Assembly (NCBI GenBank): GCA_947378615.1 | Contig: CANCKV010000077.1 | Coordinates: forward strand, 1 to 9,793 | Direction: 5' to 3' | From: Chitinophagaceae bacterium | Lineage (GTDB): Bacteria > Bacteroidota > Bacteroidia > Chitinophagales > Chitinophagaceae | Length of the DNA stretch: 9,793 bases | Shown here: positions 6,413 through 9,793 of the stretch, piece after piece | Layout: each line of letters opens with the position of its first letter | How positions within the stretch are numbered: position 1 is the stretch's first letter | Position numbers and translations under genes: made by a program | The notes under the pieces: model-generated | The model's database searches: none | Seen by the model: the letters and a program-made list of their open reading frames with translations, nothing else | What the model was told of the DNA's origin: nothing

Positions 6413-8448
6413 AACGTTTCTTGAGATTCTTTTACTTTATTTCTTACAAATACAAACGCTAATGCTACTAATACTAGAAGTAAGCCTAAAAGAAACCATT
6501 TGTATCGTTCATAAACCGCTTGAAATCCGTGTGTATCTCCACGATATGTGACCATATCATTATCTTCCGGTAATTTGAAGAAATAATTACTTTTACCATT
6601 ACTATTAGCAATACAAACATTGCTTTCAATCTCGGTCAATTGAGTACTAAAGTTTTTGACAACACTTTCAAAAGCATTTTTATTGCTGCTATCCCCTCCC
6701 AAAGAAGTCACCATTAAAATAGTACTACCTCTTTCTTTAAAGATTTGAGCCATTCCACTATTTGAGAAGTCATTCACTTCATAGTTTATCTTACCATCAT
6801 TTTCCCTGTAAAGTTGGAAATCTTTTGTAAAATTAACTGGCAACAAACTGAAGTTTTTTACAAATGGATCTTCCCTATTCAATAAGGTTATTAAATTGAA
6901 GCCTTTCAATTCATCTAGTGAAGTTTTGTTAGATGCAACTAACGGAGGAACAATAATTCTATTGTAATTTGCCGAGAAAGGAGCATTTAATTGATAAAAC
7001 AATTCCCCTACAGATGATACTATATTAGACTCAAATAATGATGGGGAAATAACAATCTTAGTGGGAACTTTTCTAAATTCAGCAGGGAAATTGAAGAAGC
7101 TATAAAATTTATTTTCTTGTTCTCCTGTAAATGTAAGTGTTGATGTTTTTACATTAGTAAATGCGAAGAAGCTACTGAAACCACTTTCACAAGCCTTTGT
7201 ATAAGGATGGAATCTAAATTCTACTTCAAGCGTATTAAACTTACTTAGCATGAACGGCTTTAGATCTACATCTTCAACAAAACTAGTTTTATTGACTAGA
7301 TTTTCACTATAAACCAAATTTTGGTTTAGGTAAATATTAATAAACCCTCTATCATCTTGTCTTAAATTAGAAAAATAGCTTTCGAGGTGAAAAGTTAGTT
7401 TTGTTGGTATTGCATTAAACTCGGTTAACGAGAATGTGTATTTACTTTTTAAGGATCCAATACCTTCCAACAAATTTGGAGTTCCACCCAAAGTTTCTAG
7501 AGTAGTGATGAGTGGTGAACGATTTTCTACACTCGCATAACTTGGAACAGCAGCATCAATCAGCATTTTCTCAGAAAAAGCACTATTCAAACGCTTATTA
7601 CTTGTGAGAGCGTTTATTGCTTTTATATATCCCTCGGCATCTGCTCCTGTCACAACCATTACTGTACGCAAACCATCTGTAGTGGTTACACGTGCTAAAG
7701 AAATCAAACCTTGTCCTTTGGCCATTGAAGGAATTACCTGACGAACAGAATATGGCAATTTATCAACCACACCTGTGATTACACCATAAGGCAATGAATC
7801 GGTTGATTTGTAAACTCCAGTATAAATGTCTTTCTGAGTGGCTTGCTTTAAGATGGTATAAATAACCCCGCCTGAAGTCAAGTCATTCAAATCAGCTTTT
7901 GCTGGAGAGTAAACTGAAGTAAATTCTTGAATCCATTCCTTTAATGAACGTTGATAACCAACCACATCTTGACTGACTACACTTACATAAGAGCTGTTTT
8001 TGATACTTAACCAACAGGCAATATTATCAATATCCTGACATTGCTCCTCATGAATACTCATTGTGGCAGATATCTTCATTTTAATATATCTACCATCTGG
8101 TTGTACCTCTGTTTGATTCAAGGGTACTTCGATTCTAAACAAAGTATCTGTTGGAGAAACAGATATACGTTGAGTATAGATCGGTAAATCCTTCACACTC
8201 ACTACCAAAAAAGAGGTATTCGCGTTTAACACTTGGGAGGCTGAAACATTCAGTATCAATCTACATTTATTAATATCATCATCGGGCTTTACCTTGATAT
8301 AATAAGTAAGCGAACCATTAATGCCTCGAATAGCGGCATCTTCATATCCCATTGATTCAAATGATCTGATTGATTGTGCCTTAACACCAAACATATTCAG
8401 AACAAATAATAAGAAGAAAAAAGCTTTAAACTTCATTTTCATTTTCAT
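6400..8448 (-). CDS. bcsB: BcsB-like periplasmic subunit of a polysaccharide synthase
   Basis: A 682-residue secreted, membrane-anchored protein. Residues 1-25 form a signal peptide with an AxA-type end (VKA|QS), and a single C-terminal membrane segment spans about 649-668 with a short cytoplasmic tail. Between them is the duplicated BcsB plan: a beta-sandwich (about 45-155, with 'GRYIKMKISATM', a Cys-containing 'EEQCQDIDNIACW' and 'NSSYVSV'), a flavodoxin-like domain (about 160-300, with 'MVVTGADAEGYIKAINAL'), a second beta-sandwich (about 335-440, with 'INIYLNQNLVY', 'FNTLEVEFRF' and 'KACESGFSSFF') and a second alpha/beta domain (about 445-640). In cellulose synthesis BcsB guides the emerging glucan through the periplasm and anchors the synthase, and the same role is inferred here. 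The start begins MKMKMK; Met1, Met3 and Met5 are all possible, and Met1 lies 5 bp past the kinase stop codon. An out-of-frame ATG at 8453 stops after two codons. It is shorter than E. coli BcsB and divergent, so the polymer need not be cellulose. Confidence 0.8.
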   Translation of the reverse strand: MKMKMKFKAFFFLLFVLNMFGVKAQSIRSFESMGYEDAAIRGINGSLTYYIKVKPDDDINKCRLILNVSASQVLNANTSFLVVSVKDLPIYTQRISVSPTDTLFRIEVPLNQTEVQPDGRYIKMKISATMSIHEEQCQDIDNIACWLSIKNSSYVSVVSQDVVGYQRSLKEWIQEFTSVYSPAKADLNDLTSGGVIYTILKQATQKDIYTGVYKSTDSLPYGVITGVVDKLPYSVRQVIPSMAKGQGLISLARVTTTDGLRTVMVVTGADAEGYIKAINALTSNKRLNSAFSEKMLIDAAVPSYASVENRSPLITTLETLGGTPNLLEGIGSLKSKYTFSLTEFNAIPTKLTFHLESYFSNLRQDDRGFINIYLNQNLVYSENLVNKTSFVEDVDLKPFMLSKFNTLEVEFRFHPYTKACESGFSSFFAFTNVKTSTLTFTGEQENKFYSFFNFPAEFRKVPTKIVISPSLFESNIVSSVGELFYQLNAPFSANYNRIIVPPLVASNKTSLDELKGFNLITLLNREDPFVKNFSLLPVNFTKDFQLYRENDGKINYEVNDFSNSGMAQIFKERGSTILMVTSLGGDSSNKNAFESVVKNFSTQLTEIESNVCIANSNGKSNYFFKLPEDNDMVTYRGDTHGFQAVYERYKWFLLGLLLVLVALAFVFVRNKVKESQETFKEL

Positions 8449-8453
8449 TTCAT

Positions 8454-9793
8454 TTACTTAGAAAGATTAAACTCAAGCCGATAAAAGTTTCCTGTCCTTT
8501 CATCGCTGTTATATGTCAATTTACCGCCCATCTGTTCAGCCATATTTTTTGCAACAGAGAAACCAGTAGTATTTTTTGGCGCTAAATTAAGTGTTTCTTG
8601 AACACTTTCATTGTCACTGAATAAATCGCTCAATTTTTGAACACCCAATAGTTTACCCTTATTGGCTATATCAGTAACAACCTTGTCATCCATTTTATGC
8701 AAATGAACAGAAACAATCGTTCCGCTACTTGCATATCTGATTACATTAGTAAATAACTTGACTAAGACTTGATCAAGAAATATTTTATCCAAATATACAT
8801 TTGAAGTTGAGGGATCGATATTTAATTGCAAATTAATCTGTTTCATGGCTGCTGCATCAGACAAATCCATGATAACTTGTTCCACTTCCTTACTTAAATC
8901 AATGTAAGAAAAGTTATAGTTGATTTGCTCTGCATCAGTATCGGCAGATTTAGCTAGTTTTTCTGAAAGGTATTTCAGCTTTTCATTTCCTACACCGATA
9001 TATCCAAGAATCTCTTTTTGTTCTTCAGTCAGATTGCCATTCGTTTCACCCATTAAATCTAATGACATTTGAATAGAACCTGTAAAGTTTCTAAAATCAT
9101 GCAGCATCATGTTGAGTGTATTAAACCTGTATTCACTCAGTTTTGTCAGTTTTCTGTTTGCTTCATTCAACTCATGCTGTTGTTCAAGTATTTTTTCATG
9201 TTGGTCAATCAATCTGTTATTGGCCATTTCAATAAAAATTGTCTTCTGTGCCTCCCTTCTTGTCAATTGATACCTGTTATACCCTAGTAGGCAAGAGAAT
9301 GCCGACATAACGAAGAATAAACCACCTCCATTTTGAATCAATGCATCATATCCATCATATTTATTGAATAGCTTAAAGAAGACTATTATTAAAAAGTAGG
9401 CTATGGCACATTGTAGAATTGAATAGAATGGTTTCCAAAATATTACAATATTTAATAAGAGAAAGAAAAAGGAGAACAATAAAAAATAAGGTAGTACAAA
9501 TGAAATGGAAATAACTGAACAAATTGTCGAATAAAGAAGCGTATTTAATCCGATAATAAATGACATGACAATAGAAGTGTCCCAATTATTCTTTTTGAGA
9601 CCACCATACATATAAATACATTGCGAAAGCACCACAATTGTTATTCTTACAAAGAACAATATGATCCAATCGGTTGCCAAAAAAGAATAATCTAGCAACC
9701 AAAACAGCGGCAAAGCATAAATTAATGTCCAATGAATAACGTTGGCATAATATTTTACTTTAGCGTTAAGTTCACTTGATAGCCCTTCTTGGT
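8454..9793 (-). CDS. Membrane-bound sensor histidine kinase with unusual ATP-binding motifs, 5'-partial
   Basis: The frame is open to the right edge (first full codon at 9791), giving 445 visible residues. No in-frame ATG occurs upstream of 9713, where a TTG merely encodes Leu, so the true start lies outside the window. Numbered from 9791, about six membrane segments fill residues 18-171 (near 18-38, 42-63, 73-94, 97-118, 125-142 and 155-171). A likely coiled coil follows (about 175-225), then the dimerisation/phosphoacceptor helix with LHDFRNF (His231, Asp232; codon of His at 9099-9101). The ATPase domain has an N-box-like LFTNVIRYA (Asn349). The G1 region reads NKGKL where DxGxG is usual, and G2 reads TTGFSVAK where GxGLGL is usual. 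Intact His with weakened nucleotide loops suggests low or altered kinase activity, or a phosphatase or scaffold role. No extracellular sensor domain is seen; sensing may be through the membrane bundle. No response regulator gene lies downstream. The 5-bp gap to the BcsB-like gene implies co-transcription and control of polysaccharide output. Confidence 0.9.
   Translation of the reverse strand, partial: QEGLSSELNAKVKYYANVIHWTLIYALPLFWLLDYSFLATDWIILFFVRITIVVLSQCIYMYGGLKKNNWDTSIVMSFIIGLNTLLYSTICSVISISFVLPYFLLFSFFFLLLNIVIFWKPFYSILQCAIAYFLIIVFFKLFNKYDGYDALIQNGGGLFFVMSAFSCLLGYNRYQLTRREAQKTIFIEMANNRLIDQHEKILEQQHELNEANRKLTKLSEYRFNTLNMMLHDFRNFTGSIQMSLDLMGETNGNLTEEQKEILGYIGVGNEKLKYLSEKLAKSADTDAEQINYNFSYIDLSKEVEQVIMDLSDAAAMKQINLQLNIDPSTSNVYLDKIFLDQVLVKLFTNVIRYASSGTIVSVHLHKMDDKVVTDIANKGKLLGVQKLSDLFSDNESVQETLNLAPKNTTGFSVAKNMAEQMGGKLTYNSDERTGNFYRLEFNLSK

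Noticed and set aside
9711..9713. TTG as the start of the histidine kinase
   Set aside because: The same frame is open to the right edge, and the first membrane segment begins upstream of this codon, so the start is outside the window.

Overview
This AT-rich window (roughly one-third G+C by eye) most likely comes from a Bacteroidota chromosome, probably a Chitinophagaceae/Sphingobacteriales-type bacterium. The main reason is the left-hand gene, which has the hallmark sequence of Bacteroidota-specific TonB-receptor-like outer-membrane beta-barrels. The absence of clear Shine-Dalgarno sequences fits. All family names come from reading the protein sequences; no database search was run.

Layout. 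Positions 1-1644 (+) hold the C-terminal part of an outer-membrane beta-barrel protein whose 5' end lies outside the window. Positions 1645-2931 hold about 1.3 kb without a convincing gene, lying between two convergent transcription units and rich in repeats. A nested tandem array of about 21-bp monomers, with a higher-order period of about 105 bp, occupies 1962-2339. Two diverged copies of a longer element, offset by 232 bp, follow at 2469-2653 and 2701-2885. Positions 2932-9793 hold four tightly packed minus-strand genes that look like one operon entering from the right edge. In transcription order they are a membrane-bound histidine kinase (5' end outside the window), a BcsB-like periplasmic subunit, a processive family-2 glycosyltransferase with an N-terminal MshEN/T2SSE_N-like domain, and a polytopic membrane protein of unknown function. 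The junctions are 5 bp, 25 bp and a 1-base TAATG overlap.

How they may work together. The BcsB-like protein plus a membrane glycosyltransferase with the D, DxD-like, TED and QxxRW motifs point to synthesis and inner-membrane export of a beta-linked glucan-like exopolysaccharide. This is not the textbook cellulose operon. The synthase has no C-terminal PilZ domain and carries a different N-terminal domain. bcsB precedes the synthase gene, and no bcsC, bcsZ or bcsQ is visible. A kinase with altered ATP-binding motifs is in the same transcription unit, and the distal gene may encode a polymer-modifying or transport partner. This combination is the most interesting system in the window. A perfect 20-bp palindrome over the bcsB stop codon may tune expression between the BcsB and synthase genes.
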